Positions 1 through 12,206 of a stretch of 64,000 bases of DNA are shown piece by piece. A program made the position numbers and the translations under genes. Below the pieces are notes generated by a model. That model worked only from the letters and a program-made list of their open reading frames with translations, was not told the DNA's origin and did no database searches. How positions within the stretch are numbered: position 1 is the stretch's first letter; the number at the start of each line of letters is the position of its first letter. This DNA is from Lysobacterales bacterium (GTDB lineage Bacteria; Pseudomonadota; Gammaproteobacteria; Xanthomonadales; Rhodanobacteraceae): positions 163,957 through 227,956 of the forward strand of contig NSJK01000003.1 of the NCBI GenBank assembly GCA_002632325.1. The letters are read 5' to 3'.

Positions 1-298
1 CCGGCGTGCCGTTGGCGGTGACCACCCGCAGCTTCATGATCATCTTGCCGGGCGTCTGGCCGTCGAACAGCACTTCGAAGGCGATCGGATAAATCCAGAA
101 GACCACGAACAAGGCCAGAAGATACAAGCCCGTGCCACTGGTACCCAGCATCGCGAACATGCCGGCCAAGGTGAACAAGGCGGCGCATCGGATCAGGAAA
201 TCCAGCGCCCACGCACAAGCGCGCGGCAAGGCACCTGCCGCACGCATCTGCAGGAAAATTCCTTCGGGCGTCTCGGCGACGCGCAGCGTGTCGATCAT
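1..298 (-). CDS. RDD family membrane protein (partial, C-terminus outside window)
   Basis: The reading frame runs off the left edge of the window. It starts with MIDTLRVAETPEG, then a predicted transmembrane stretch rich in Leu/Ala/Phe, a second one (LYLLALFVVFWIYPIAFEVL), and the diagnostic RDD-family segment FDGQTPGKMIMKLRVV just before the edge. RDD proteins are small multi-pass inner-membrane proteins; most have no assigned function, some are proposed to move ions or small solutes. The gene starts 13 bases after the stop of the RDD gene at 312-854, so the two are almost certainly co-transcribed. The start codon is an ATG directly after the upstream stop; no strong ribosome-binding site is visible, consistent with translational coupling. 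Confidence 0.8.
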   Translation of the reverse strand, partial: MIDTLRVAETPEGIFLQMRAAGALPRACAWALDFLIRCAALFTLAGMFAMLGTSGTGLYLLALFVVFWIYPIAFEVLFDGQTPGKMIMKLRVVTANGTP

Positions 299-311
299 CG
301 AAACGCGCAGA

Positions 312-854
312 TCAGGCGGCCTTGACGACTCTGGTGTCGGCGATCAGGTCATGCAGGCAGCGCCGATCCTCGCGGAAGATCATCAGCGGATCGCCGAGCG
401 AGAACAGCCAGCCGACGAGGGGAATCGAGCCCAGCAAACCCACCGGCAAAGCGCGCGCAAAGATCACGCGCAAGAGACTGCAGGGCTCGCCGCTGGTGCG
501 CACGATGCGTACCTTGAGCAGGCGCTTGCCAACGGTTTGACCATGGCGATGCAGCCAGATGCAGTTGAGGATGATGAGACCGATGCCGTAGATCATGAAG
601 ACGATGCCGATGCCTCCAACCATGAATTCGGAAGCGCCGCTGTTCGAAGGCTCGCCAGAACGCCCTGCGAACGCCGGGAGCAGGATGGCCAAGAGGATCG
701 CCGGCACCGCAATGACCGCAAAATCGATGATCGCCGCGCCAAGGCGCGTGACGCGCTCGGCGGGCTCGTGCGCATCGTCGATCACACCCGGATCGATGCG
801 CGCAGACGGCGCGGCGTAGGGATTGGACGCGGAGGATGAGGGCGGCGTCGACAT
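312..854 (-). CDS. RDD family membrane protein
   Basis: A 180-residue protein with an N-terminal hydrophilic part (MSTPPSSSASNPYAAPSAR), then the RDD pattern: an Arg-containing segment before the first membrane helix (AERVTRLGAAIIDFAVIAV), two to three hydrophobic helices, and the hallmark HRHGQTVGKRLLKVRIV near residue 110. The start at 854 is preferred over an upstream in-frame ATG at 956 because AAGGAG lies about seven bases before it. It is the first gene of a two-gene RDD unit with the partial gene at the left edge. Function unknown beyond membrane localisation; tandem RDD genes may act as a heteromer, but that is inference. Confidence 0.82.
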   Translation of the reverse strand: MSTPPSSSASNPYAAPSARIDPGVIDDAHEPAERVTRLGAAIIDFAVIAVPAILLAILLPAFAGRSGEPSNSGASEFMVGGIGIVFMIYGIGLIILNCIWLHRHGQTVGKRLLKVRIVRTSGEPCSLLRVIFARALPVGLLGSIPLVGWLFSLGDPLMIFREDRRCLHDLIADTRVVKAA

Positions 855-1027
855 GGACCAGGCTCCTTGCAGTCTTTTGGATAAGGCAACAACCGAGTCC
901 GACTCTAACAGGATCGGCGCCGCGCCCTGATGGGAATCCGGCATATCGCCTGTCACGAGCCCCGTGGTCGCCTGGACGCTCTCTTTCGGTTCTCGTCACC
1001 CCTGTCTTCAGTCATGGAGGAAATTCC

Positions 1028-1067
1028 TTGACGTGGGCAAATATGGTGTTATAGTTGACTACAACAC
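1028..1067 (+). promoter_or_regulatory. sigma-70 promoter overlapping a GntR/YtrA-type operator palindrome
   Basis: TTGACG (1028-1033) and TATAGT (1050-1055) are separated by 16 bases. Overlapping the -10 box is a 22-bp inverted repeat, 1046-1067, with arms GTGTTaTAGT and ACTAcAACAC around a two-base centre; only one symmetric pair per arm and the centre deviate. YtrA-subfamily GntR repressors are known to bind symmetric GT..TA../..TA..AC operators and repress their own operon, and a YtrA-type repressor is the second gene downstream. Binding here would block RNA polymerase. Confidence 0.8.
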
Positions 1068-1096
1068 TACTTCATCAAGCGCCAACGGAGGCGACC

Positions 1097-1507
1097 ATGT
1101 CCAAGCCAAGCAGCCGCACCTACAACTTCCTCAATACCGCAGCCCGACTGCCCAGCCACATCCTGAGTGCGTTCTACCTCACCGCCGCACTCGCGGTCAC
1201 CGGCACGACCTTGCTGGCCCTGACCTACCTGCCCAAGGTCGATCACGCCGCGATCACCACCTCGGCGCACGCCAGGGGACTTGCCGACGGACGCGCTGCC
1301 GTCAGCGCCGTGACCTTGCCGACGGTGACCGTGCGCGCCAGCGATGGGCAAGCTGGCAATCGCCACGCATCCGCTTCGCCGGCACTGGAGCACTTGCGCA
1401 GCGCGCCGATCAATGCCGCCGCGGCCCTTTCGCGCCGCGCCAAGGCCAGTCTGGCGATGCCCTACTATTCCTTCGCCAATCCACTGCGGGTCGCAGCCGA
1501 GGAATGA
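1097..1507 (+). CDS. small membrane-anchored protein, first gene of GntR/ABC operon
   Basis: I do not recognise this 136-residue protein. It has a short cytoplasmic N-terminus (MSKPSSRTYNFLNTAARLP), one hydrophobic segment (residues about 22-42, LSAFYLTAALAVTGTTLLAL) and an Ala-rich, otherwise featureless rest without cysteines or obvious motifs. The ATG at 1097 follows GGAGG at good spacing, about 45 bases downstream of the promoter/operator. The stop overlaps the start of the GntR gene as ATGA, so the protein is translationally coupled to its putative repressor. Context suggests an accessory of the ABC transporter encoded next; no function can be read from its sequence. Confidence 0.7.
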   Translation: MSKPSSRTYNFLNTAARLPSHILSAFYLTAALAVTGTTLLALTYLPKVDHAAITTSAHARGLADGRAAVSAVTLPTVTVRASDGQAGNRHASASPALEHLRSAPINAAAALSRRAKASLAMPYYSFANPLRVAAEE

Positions 1508-1881
1508 ACGCAATGAGCATCGCCTGGAGCGATTCGACGCCGATCTATCGCCAACTGCGCGACCGCGTGGTGGCCATGATCCTCGATGGCGTCCTCAAAC
1601 CGGGTGATCCGCTGCCCTCGGTGCGACAGGTGTCCGGGGACTTCCAGATCAACCCGATCACGGTGTCGAAGGCTTACCAGGAGCTGGTCGACGAAAACCT
1701 CGTGGAAAAACGCCGGGGACTTGGCATGTACGTCACTGATGGCGCGCCCGAAGCGCTGCTCAAATCCGAACGCGAGCGCTTCCTGCGCGATGAATGGCCG
1801 GCCCTGCGAGCGCGCTTGCTCCGACTCGGCTTCGATCTCAAGCAACTGTTGGCGGACGCCGCCAAGGAAGACCACTCATGA
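1504..1881 (+). CDS. GntR-family transcriptional regulator, YtrA subfamily
   Basis: A 125-residue regulator with the GntR winged helix (about residues 14-75: YRQLRDRVVAMILDG, LPSVRQVSGDF, ITVSKAYQELVDENLVEKRRGLGMYV) and a short helical C-terminus (about 45 residues, ERFLRDEWPALRARL). That short dimerisation domain, without a ligand-binding fold, is the mark of the YtrA subfamily. Such regulators usually repress their own operon with an ABC transporter and are relieved by cell-wall stress or antibiotics in Bacillus; the inducer here is unknown. Both ends overlap neighbours by ATGA (1504-1507, 1878-1881). An alternative ATG lies three codons downstream. The probable operator is at 1046-1067. 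Confidence 0.9.
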   Translation: MNAMSIAWSDSTPIYRQLRDRVVAMILDGVLKPGDPLPSVRQVSGDFQINPITVSKAYQELVDENLVEKRRGLGMYVTDGAPEALLKSERERFLRDEWPALRARLLRLGFDLKQLLADAAKEDHS

Positions 1882-2735
1882 CCACGCTCATTCAGGCACG
1901 TCATCTGAGCAAGGCCTACGGTCCGACCAAGGCACTCGACGATGTCAGTTTCGCCATCGAATCGGGCCGCATCGTCGGTCTGGTCGGCCCCAACGGTGCC
2001 GGCAAGACCACCGCCCTCAAGGCCATCCTCGGCCTGACCGATTTCAGCGGCGAACTGCAGGTCAATGGGGTCGATCCACGCAAGGATCACTCGCGGCTGA
2101 TGCAGGATGTCTGTTTCATCGCCGATGTCGCGGTGCTGCCGCGCTGGCTGCGCGTGCGCGAGGCAATCGAGTTCGTTGCCGCAGTGCATCCGCGCTTTTC
2201 CCGCGAGAAGTGTCTGGCCTTCCTCGCCCACACCAGGATCGGCCACGAACTGCGCGTGCGCGAGCTGTCCAAGGGCATGATCGTGCAGTTGCACCTGGCT
2301 CTGGTGATGGCCATCGACGCGCGCCTCCTCGTGCTCGATGAACCGACCCTGGGTCTGGACATCCTCTATCGCAAGGCGTTCTACGAATCCCTGCTCAACG
2401 ACTACTTCGACGCCGACAAGACCATCATCGTCACCACCCACCAGATCGAGGAAATCGAGCACATCCTCACCGACCTGATGTTCATTCGCGACGGCAGGAT
2501 CGTGCTGTCGGCGACCATGGATGCTGTCGGCGAGCGTTACATCGAAGTGCTGGTCAATCCCGACAAGGCCGCCGCCGCGCGCGCGTTGGCACCGCTCAAC
2601 GAGCGCCAGATCTTCGGCAAATCGATCTTCCTGTTCGACGGCGTCGACAAGGCGAAGCTGTCCGAACTGGGTGAACTGCACAAACCCAGCGTGGCCGACC
2701 TGTTCGTCGCCACGATGAAGGGGACCTACTCATGA
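1878..2735 (+). CDS. ABC transporter ATP-binding protein
   Basis: A 285-residue nucleotide-binding subunit, cytoplasmic. Walker A is GPNGAGKT at residues 37-44, Walker B is LLVLDEPTLGLD with the D-loop, and the switch histidine is in IVTTHQIEEIEH. The signature motif is degenerate (ELSKGM instead of LSGGQ), which is common in the YtrB/CcmA-like exporters that travel with YtrA repressors. The start overlaps the regulator stop (ATGA), which places it in the operon. With the permease encoded next it should form an exporter of unknown substrate, possibly linked to envelope stress as in ytr operons (inference). Confidence 0.92.
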   Translation: MTTLIQARHLSKAYGPTKALDDVSFAIESGRIVGLVGPNGAGKTTALKAILGLTDFSGELQVNGVDPRKDHSRLMQDVCFIADVAVLPRWLRVREAIEFVAAVHPRFSREKCLAFLAHTRIGHELRVRELSKGMIVQLHLALVMAIDARLLVLDEPTLGLDILYRKAFYESLLNDYFDADKTIIVTTHQIEEIEHILTDLMFIRDGRIVLSATMDAVGERYIEVLVNPDKAAAARALAPLNERQIFGKSIFLFDGVDKAKLSELGELHKPSVADLFVATMKGTYS

Positions 2736-3709
2736 AGAACCTGCCCATCCTGCTCAAACGCGAATACTGGGAACACCGTGGCGGTTTCCTGTGGACCCCG
2801 GTGTGGGTGACCGGCATCATCCTGTCCCTGACCGTGCTCGGCATGATCGCCGCGGAAGTCTTCCGCGCCCGCGCCCAGGTTCATTTCGGCGGCTTCTCGC
2901 TCGAGGCGGTGCGCGCGAGCATCAGCGCCAAGGACTACCTCGATGCCGGTCGGGCCTTCGACATCACCCAGGTGATGTTCGGTGCGATTCCGTGCATTGC
3001 CCTGTTCTTCGTGCTGTTCTTCTACCTGCTGGGTGCGCTCTACGACGACCGCCGCGACCGCAGCGTGCTGTTCTGGAAATCGCTGCCGGTAGCCGATGTC
3101 GACACGGTCATTTCCAAGGCCATTTCGGCGATGCTGGTTGCGCCGCTGATCGCGCTGATCGTATCGACGCTCGCCTACCTCGCCTTCGTGGTGCTCGTCA
3201 GCATCTGGTTCGCCCTGCACGGCCTCAACGCCTTGCCGGCACTGGCCGCCTCGCACCCGTTTCGCACGTTCTGGCACATGTTGCTGACCGTGCCGCTCGA
3301 TGCGCTGTGGGCGCTGCCGACCATCGGCTGGCTGCTGTTCTGGTCGGCCTGGTCGCGCAGCAAGCCCTTCCTGTGGGCGGTGATGCTGCCCTTGCTGGTG
3401 ATCTTCGCCAATGCCTGGATCGGCATGCTCGGCGGCCCGAGTTTTGCCTCGACCAAGGAGGTCGCCCACGTGGCCGGCCGCCTCCTGCTGAGCGTGATGC
3501 CCGGCAGCTGGCTGAGCTCGAACATCTCCGCCGTCGGCAACAGTTGGCAGGCATCGTTCGCAGGCGAGGGCAATCCCGGACTGCTCGACCCTGCGCGCAT
3601 GGCCGCGGTGTTCACTTCGCTGGAACTGTGGATCGGCGTGCTCGTCGGCATCGCCCTGATCGTTGCCGCAATCTGGGCGCGCGGCCGGCGCATCGAAACC
3701 TCGGTGTGA
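2732..3709 (+). CDS. ABC-2 type permease subunit
   Basis: A 325-residue inner-membrane protein beginning MKNLPILLKREYWEHRG, the usual amphipathic start of ABC-2 permeases, followed by about six hydrophobic helices (e.g. VTGIILSLTVLGMIA, IPCIALFFVLFFYLLGALY, MLVAPLIALIVSTLAYLAF, LWIGVLVGIALIVAAIW) and a large loop between the first two. A conserved DDRRDRSVLFWKSLPV cytoplasmic segment resembles the coupling region of this family. The start overlaps the ATPase stop by ATGA. It is the last gene of the operon and is followed by a clear terminator. Confidence 0.88.
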   Translation: MKNLPILLKREYWEHRGGFLWTPVWVTGIILSLTVLGMIAAEVFRARAQVHFGGFSLEAVRASISAKDYLDAGRAFDITQVMFGAIPCIALFFVLFFYLLGALYDDRRDRSVLFWKSLPVADVDTVISKAISAMLVAPLIALIVSTLAYLAFVVLVSIWFALHGLNALPALAASHPFRTFWHMLLTVPLDALWALPTIGWLLFWSAWSRSKPFLWAVMLPLLVIFANAWIGMLGGPSFASTKEVAHVAGRLLLSVMPGSWLSSNISAVGNSWQASFAGEGNPGLLDPARMAAVFTSLELWIGVLVGIALIVAAIWARGRRIETSV

Positions 3710-3755
3710 TCGATTCAGGCAAGCACCTCGCGCAGTCCCGGATCCGCATCAGCAA

Positions 3756-3780
3756 AAAGGGCCGCTTTCGCGGCCCTTTC
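3756..3780. terminator. bidirectional rho-independent terminator
   Basis: A perfect 10-bp stem AAAGGGCCGC / GCGGCCCTTT around a TTTC loop, with A-run on one side and T-run on the other. It sits between the ABC operon (plus) and the convergent coiled-coil gene (minus), so it can stop transcription from both. Confidence 0.88.
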
Positions 3781-3827
3781 TGTTCGCTGCCCGATGATCG
3801 CCCAGTCTCGGGCGCAGGCATCTGCGC

Positions 3828-5048
3828 TCAGCGGAGCGAATCGCGAATAATGCGAAACCGATTGGGTGCTTCGCGCAGAATGCCCATCTGGTTGAGGTCG
3901 ATCGTGCCGACCAGCCAGTAGCGGGTGAAGATGATGCCATCGCGACGGGAGACCGCGATCGCATCCCCATCGACGTTGAGCACATCACCATTGCGCAAAT
4001 CCTTGGTCGCCAAGCTCTCGCTGATCGCATTGCCGTCATTCACGCTCTTTTCGAGCGCCTTGCGCGCAGTCGAGGTTGCCGCCGGAAGTTTCGCTTCGAC
4101 CCGTTGCTCGGTCGCGAATTCACGCCGCAAGGATCCTTCGCCCTGGATCAAACCCAGCACTTGATAGCGGTTGGGTGCAGTTTCCTTGAGCTCGCTGCGG
4201 CGCAGATCCAGTTCTCCTTCGAGCCAAAAAAGGAGCGGCTTGCCCGCATCACGCCGAATCACTGCAATCACACCTTCATCGACATACAGCGTGTCGCCCG
4301 AACGCAACTTGCTGACGACCAAATTGCCGGTGGCAGGACGTCCATCGTTGAGCGACTTTTCCATGCGCTCGCGCACTGCAGCCTCACCTGTCAGCACCAC
4401 CGGTTCGGCCGCCGGTTTGGAAGTCGCCTTGACTCCGTTCTTGCTGCCCCCCTTCGTCGCCGGCGTCGCCGCAGCAGCTGCGGCCGCTTCGCGCTCGCGT
4501 TCGAGGCGCTCCTTTTCGGCGGCGACGCGCTCGGCTTCCAGACGCACCTTCGCCGCATCGGCCTCGGCCTGCGCCTTGGCGGCATCGGCCTCCGCGCTGG
4601 CCTTTTCCGCAGCGGCCTTGGCGGCTTCGGCTTCGGCCTTGGCGGTTTCCGCTTCTGCCTTGGCCGCCTCGGCTTCGGCCTTGGCCTTCTCCACTTCGGC
4701 ACGGCTGCGCTGTGCTTCCACGCGTGCACGTTCGGCTGCCGTGGGCTCGGCCGCAGCCTTGGCTGCGTTCTTGTCCTCGATGCGCACCAGCACGTTTTCG
4801 TAGAAGCCGTCGCGCATCACGATATCGGCCTTGCCACCCGCGCGAACTTTGGCAGCGATCTTGGCGTGCCATTCGTGCGGCGCCGTGATGATCAGTCGCG
4901 CGCCCGAAGCCGCGGCCTCACGACCCAGCTTCGACAATGTGCCGTCGGCGCTGCCGCTCTGGAAATTCGCACCGCTGATGTCGGCATTTTCCTGAGCAAA
5001 TGCGGCAGTCGCGACCAGGGCGAGTGCAAGGATGGATTTCTTGAACAT
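3828..5048 (-). CDS. secreted Ala/Glu/Lys-rich coiled-coil protein with duplicated C-terminal domain
   Basis: A 406-residue protein with a signal peptide (MFKKSILALALVATAAFAQE). After a small N-terminal domain (about 20-95, with ASGARLIITAPHEWHAKI) comes an almost pure heptad region of AEAAKAEAE-type repeats (about 105-195), predicted as a long coiled coil. The C-terminus holds two copies of one domain: about 225-305 (MEKSLNDGRP, LRSGDTLYVDEG, LKETAPNRYQV) and about 325-406 (LEKSVNDGNA, LRNGDVLNVDGD, LREAPNRFRI). The layout recalls TolA/FimV-like periplasmic linkers but I cannot assign a family. It is a single gene, preceded on its own strand by a weak TTGGCG-16-TACAAG promoter-like pair. Confidence 0.75.
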   Translation of the reverse strand: MFKKSILALALVATAAFAQENADISGANFQSGSADGTLSKLGREAAASGARLIITAPHEWHAKIAAKVRAGGKADIVMRDGFYENVLVRIEDKNAAKAAAEPTAAERARVEAQRSRAEVEKAKAEAEAAKAEAETAKAEAEAAKAAAEKASAEADAAKAQAEADAAKVRLEAERVAAEKERLEREREAAAAAAATPATKGGSKNGVKATSKPAAEPVVLTGEAAVRERMEKSLNDGRPATGNLVVSKLRSGDTLYVDEGVIAVIRRDAGKPLLFWLEGELDLRRSELKETAPNRYQVLGLIQGEGSLRREFATEQRVEAKLPAATSTARKALEKSVNDGNAISESLATKDLRNGDVLNVDGDAIAVSRRDGIIFTRYWLVGTIDLNQMGILREAPNRFRIIRDSLR

Positions 5049-5301
5049 GACGATTGCAACCTTGTATTGAACGTTCAGGCACCGCCAACAGTCACGTCGA
5101 CTGGCGCGGCGAAAAGCGCGACCCGATGGATCGCGGCTACGGACAAGGCGTCAGGGCGCGCCTTGCGGATGCGCCAACGGGCGCAGAAGAAAGCAGGCTC
5201 GCGCGCAAGCCCTGGTGGACCGACGCGCCGCCGCGAGGGCGCCGATTATCCAGATCGAGCGCCACCGTGCATATGCCATAGATCACACATTGCGGTTTCG
5301 T

Positions 5302-6696
<1,395 letters not shown>

Positions 6697-6734
6697 GACT
6701 GGTGTTCGCCTTGGGCAGGAAAGGAAAGAGCGGA

Positions 6735-6740
6735 ATTATA
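6735..6740 (-). promoter_or_regulatory. -10 box for fumC
   Basis: TATAAT on the minus strand, about 40 bases before the fumC start codon. No good -35 hexamer at standard spacing (TTGATG lies 13 bases away), so other factors may assist. Confidence 0.5.
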
Positions 6741-6782
6741 GCCGTTTTCACCACATCAACCGGGCCCGCGCGGACTGAATGC

Positions 6783-6788
6783 TAGAAT
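6783..6788 (+). promoter_or_regulatory. -10 box (TAGAAT) for the CNNM/CBS-purB operon
   Basis: TAGAAT lies 35 bases before the preferred ATG at 6818. It overlaps the sequence directly after an earlier in-frame ATG (6779), which argues against that earlier start. No -35 match at 16-18 bases. Confidence 0.4.
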
Positions 6789-6817
6789 TGCCGGTTCCCG
6801 CCACTGCCCTTGCGGCA

Positions 6818-9495
<2,678 letters not shown>

Positions 9496-9631
9496 AACCG
9501 CACCCTCGAGGTTTTCCCCGCAGCTTCACCGCGCTGAGCCTGGATGCTTGCCGACGCGGGCGTCGCAAGTTCACGCTCGCTTTCACCCTGCGGCGTGATG
9601 GCAGCTTGAGTGATGCGGTCTGCCCAGCATT

Positions 9632-10975
9632 TCAGCTCTCGAACCCATTGGCGAAGATCGAGTCGCCTGCACGCTCGATCGCGCCGATGTCGAGCGTCGC
9701 TGAAACCAGACGCGAACTTTGACTGGCGGGCGCGATCGCCTCGCGCCGAGGCTGGAAGGCAGGCGGAAACAGCGCGTTGGGCACGGCATAACCGGGAATC
9801 GGCTGCGGCGCGGAATCGCCGGCATCGACCAGGGCGCTGGCTGCAGTCGGCGTGAGGTCGAACGCGGCAACATTGGCAAAGCCCGGATCGCTGCCCTGGA
9901 TCGTCCCCGTCCACTCTGCGGGCAGGTAAGTCGCGCCCGACTGCACCCAGTTGTTGCTGCCGCCGACCTGACGGCCATTGATCCAGCTCGCCTCGACCGT
10001 GCGCTCCACGCGCAGGGTGCCGCCGGCGCTCGCATACAGCACGTTGTTGTGCGCCTCCACCGCCTGGATGCCGTCAAAGATGCGGAACACGGTGACGTCC
10101 TGCCCCGAGGTGACGAGGATCGTGTTATTGACGAAACGCGCGCGTCCGCGGCTTTCGCCCGAGCCGTCGCCGCCAACACGGATCACCGCGTTGAATGCCG
10201 GATTGCTGTGCACGATCACGTTGCCAACCACATCGGCATCCTCACGCACCAGATCGGGCGTCCACGGCGGATCCTGCTCCGCCTCGTCGGGTCCGATCAG
10301 CTCAAGCTCGTGATACGCCGCGCCCTCGAACCAGTTGTAGTGAATCTCGCTGCGCTCATGCCGGCTCTTGAGCAGGTTGCCGCCGTTGCTGTCGTGAATG
10401 TAGTTGTGCTGCATGCGAAACACCGAACCCGGATGGGCGACCTCATCGCTCTGGATGTAAAGCGCATGCCGCGTGGTCGCGCTGCCGGCATCGAAGACCT
10501 CGCTGTATTCGAGCGTGAAGGAGCCTGAATCCAGATCGGAACTGAGGATGCCGTGATTGGGGCAGGCATGGATCACCGAATCGCGCACGGTGATGTCGTG
10601 GGCATGCACGAACACGCAGCGCGAACTGCCACCGGTGATCTCGAAACCTTCGAGCACCACATGGTCGGACAGCTCGAACTGCACGGTATTGGTGCCGCCG
10701 GCGATGTGCGGGCGCTGGCCGTTGATGCGCAGGCCGCGGATCCACAGCGGATTGGCGGCGGTGCCGCCGGCCGCCTGCGGCACGACGAAGCTCGGGTAGG
10801 TGGCATTGCCATCGACCTCGACCACATCACCCGGCTGCAGGCTCACCGCATTGAACAACGCCGTGGGCGTCGCATAACTACGGGTCGGACCGACCTGGTA
10901 GGTCGCAGCAAGGGAAAGTCCGGGCAGGCAAGACACCAAGACGACAGACAGCGCAATCGGCAGGCGGCGCAGCAT
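9632..10975 (-). CDS. secreted right-handed beta-helix protein with C-terminal IFANGFES tail
   Basis: 447 residues from an ATG preceded by AGAAGGA; an in-frame ATG 26 codons upstream lacks this. The signal peptide is MLRRLPIALSVVLVSCLPGLSLAA. The body has repeated short strands of a parallel beta-helix of pectate-lyase/NosD type (VVLEGFEITGGSSRCVFVH, ITVRDSVIHAC, FRMQHNYIHDSNGGNLL, FVNNTILVTSG, VEAHNNVLYAS). No clear pectate-lyase catalytic set is visible, so an enzymatic call (polysaccharide lyase) would be a guess; binding or degradation of a glycan is likely. It ends in DSIFANGFES, a tail shared with other secreted proteins here. Transcribed alone, divergent from the GNAT gene. Confidence 0.82.
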   Translation of the reverse strand: MLRRLPIALSVVLVSCLPGLSLAATYQVGPTRSYATPTALFNAVSLQPGDVVEVDGNATYPSFVVPQAAGGTAANPLWIRGLRINGQRPHIAGGTNTVQFELSDHVVLEGFEITGGSSRCVFVHAHDITVRDSVIHACPNHGILSSDLDSGSFTLEYSEVFDAGSATTRHALYIQSDEVAHPGSVFRMQHNYIHDSNGGNLLKSRHERSEIHYNWFEGAAYHELELIGPDEAEQDPPWTPDLVREDADVVGNVIVHSNPAFNAVIRVGGDGSGESRGRARFVNNTILVTSGQDVTVFRIFDGIQAVEAHNNVLYASAGGTLRVERTVEASWINGRQVGGSNNWVQSGATYLPAEWTGTIQGSDPGFANVAAFDLTPTAASALVDAGDSAPQPIPGYAVPNALFPPAFQPRREAIAPASQSSRLVSATLDIGAIERAGDSIFANGFES

Positions 10976-11129
10976 TGTCCTTCTCCGCAGCAGGCAAGGC
11001 AGCGCGCAGTATCGGGGATTGGTGCTGGCCACGCTCGGAACCGCATCACGCAATCGCTCGACCGGCGCTGATGCGGATGTCGGCTGCGACGAGTCGTGTC
11101 ACACTCATCGCCTCACGCGGGAGGCCAAC

Positions 11130-12086
11130 ATGGGCGAGGACGGATTCCACATCGAACTGGCGAATTGGGATGCCGATGGCGATGCCCTGCGTGCGGTGCG
11201 CGAGCAGGTCTTCGTGGTCGAGCAGCATGTGCCGGCAGAAGAGGAAGGCGATGCGCTCGATTCCGACGCGATCCACGTGATCGCCCGCGACGGCGACGGC
11301 CGCGCGATCGGCACTGCACGCCTCACCACCTCGCGCGCGATCGGGCGCATGGCCGTGCTTGAAGCATGGCGCGGCAAGGGTGTCGGCGCAGCCTTGCTGC
11401 GCACCCTGGTCGAACAGGCGCGCGCGCGCAGTTGGCTCGAGGTCGAACTCCACGCGCAGACCCATGCCATCGCGTTTTATGCGCAGGCAGGCTTCGTGGC
11501 CGAAGGCCCCGAATTCGACGAATGCGGCATTGCCCATCGCCGCATGCGACTGGCGATCGCCGCCTTCACGCCGCCGCCACCGCGTGCGCCCGAGGCGCGA
11601 CCTGCCGTGAACCCCCTCCAGTGCGGCAATCGCGAGGAGGCCCTGGCTGCGACCTTGGCCATCCTCGCCGATGCGCGCTACGAGCTCGTGGTGCAGACGC
11701 GCGACCTCGATTCCGGCCTGCTCGATGACGACGCGGTGATCGACCAATTCAAACGCGTGGCGCTGTCGGGACGCCGCGCGCGCATCCGCATCCTCGTGCA
11801 GGAGCCGCGCATGGCCGTCAGCGAAGGGCATGCCCTGCTGCGTCTGGCGCAGCAATTGCCGAGCGCGATTGCGGTGCGCGTGCCGACCGAGGAGCGCGAT
11901 CTGGGCGAGCCGGCGGCGATCCTGCTCAACGATCGTGGCGGCTTCCTGTTGCGCCCACTCGCCAGCCGCTTGGATGGCGAAGGCAATACCTGCGCGCCGG
12001 GCCGGCACCGGCAACTGCTCGCCGGCTTCGACGAGCTGTGGGAGCGCGCCGAGCCCTGCGCCGACCTGCGCGTGCTCGGCATCTGA
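11130..12086 (+). CDS. GNAT N-acetyltransferase fused to an uncharacterised C-terminal domain
   Basis: 318 residues from an ATG behind GGGAGG. Residues about 1-145 are a GNAT domain of the ElaA/YjcF style (VREQVFVVEQHVPAEEE at the start, acetyl-CoA-binding VLEAWRGKGVGAALLRTLVEQA, then AIAFYAQAGFVAEG.EFDECGIAHRRM). After a Pro-rich linker (PPPPRAPEAR) residues about 165-318 form a second domain (RYELVVQTRDLDSGLLDD, RRARIRILVQEPRMAV, AILLNDRGGFLLRP) that looks like a phospholipase-D-type fold but has no HKD motif. Substrate unknown. It lies directly upstream of the FNR-type box of sucA, separated by 54 bases. Confidence 0.82.
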   Translation: MGEDGFHIELANWDADGDALRAVREQVFVVEQHVPAEEEGDALDSDAIHVIARDGDGRAIGTARLTTSRAIGRMAVLEAWRGKGVGAALLRTLVEQARARSWLEVELHAQTHAIAFYAQAGFVAEGPEFDECGIAHRRMRLAIAAFTPPPPRAPEARPAVNPLQCGNREEALAATLAILADARYELVVQTRDLDSGLLDDDAVIDQFKRVALSGRRARIRILVQEPRMAVSEGHALLRLAQQLPSAIAVRVPTEERDLGEPAAILLNDRGGFLLRPLASRLDGEGNTCAPGRHRQLLAGFDELWERAEPCADLRVLGI

Positions 12087-12139
12087 ATCGCCGTTCACTT
12101 GCAGCGCAAATCCGGCACCGAAGGTCGCAGACAAATTGA

Positions 12140-12165
12140 CCGCGCTTGATCTGGATCAAGCGCGG
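12140..12165. promoter_or_regulatory. perfect FNR/ANR-type box inside a 26-bp inverted repeat, upstream of sucA
   Basis: Arms CCGCGCTTGATC and GATCAAGCGCGG (12140-12151, 12154-12165) flank TG. The core 12146-12159 reads TTGAT-CTGG-ATCAA, an exact match to the FNR/ANR/DNR consensus TTGAT-N4-ATCAA. Its centre lies about 66 bases upstream of the start expected from TATAAT at 12207-12212. Such sites link TCA-cycle genes to oxygen or nitric oxide. The repeat also follows the GNAT gene by 54 bases and could form a hairpin, but there is no T-run. Confidence 0.65.
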
Positions 12166-12206
12166 CAAGTGATTGTGCAATCGCAACAAAAATGCGGCCG
12201 AGTGGC

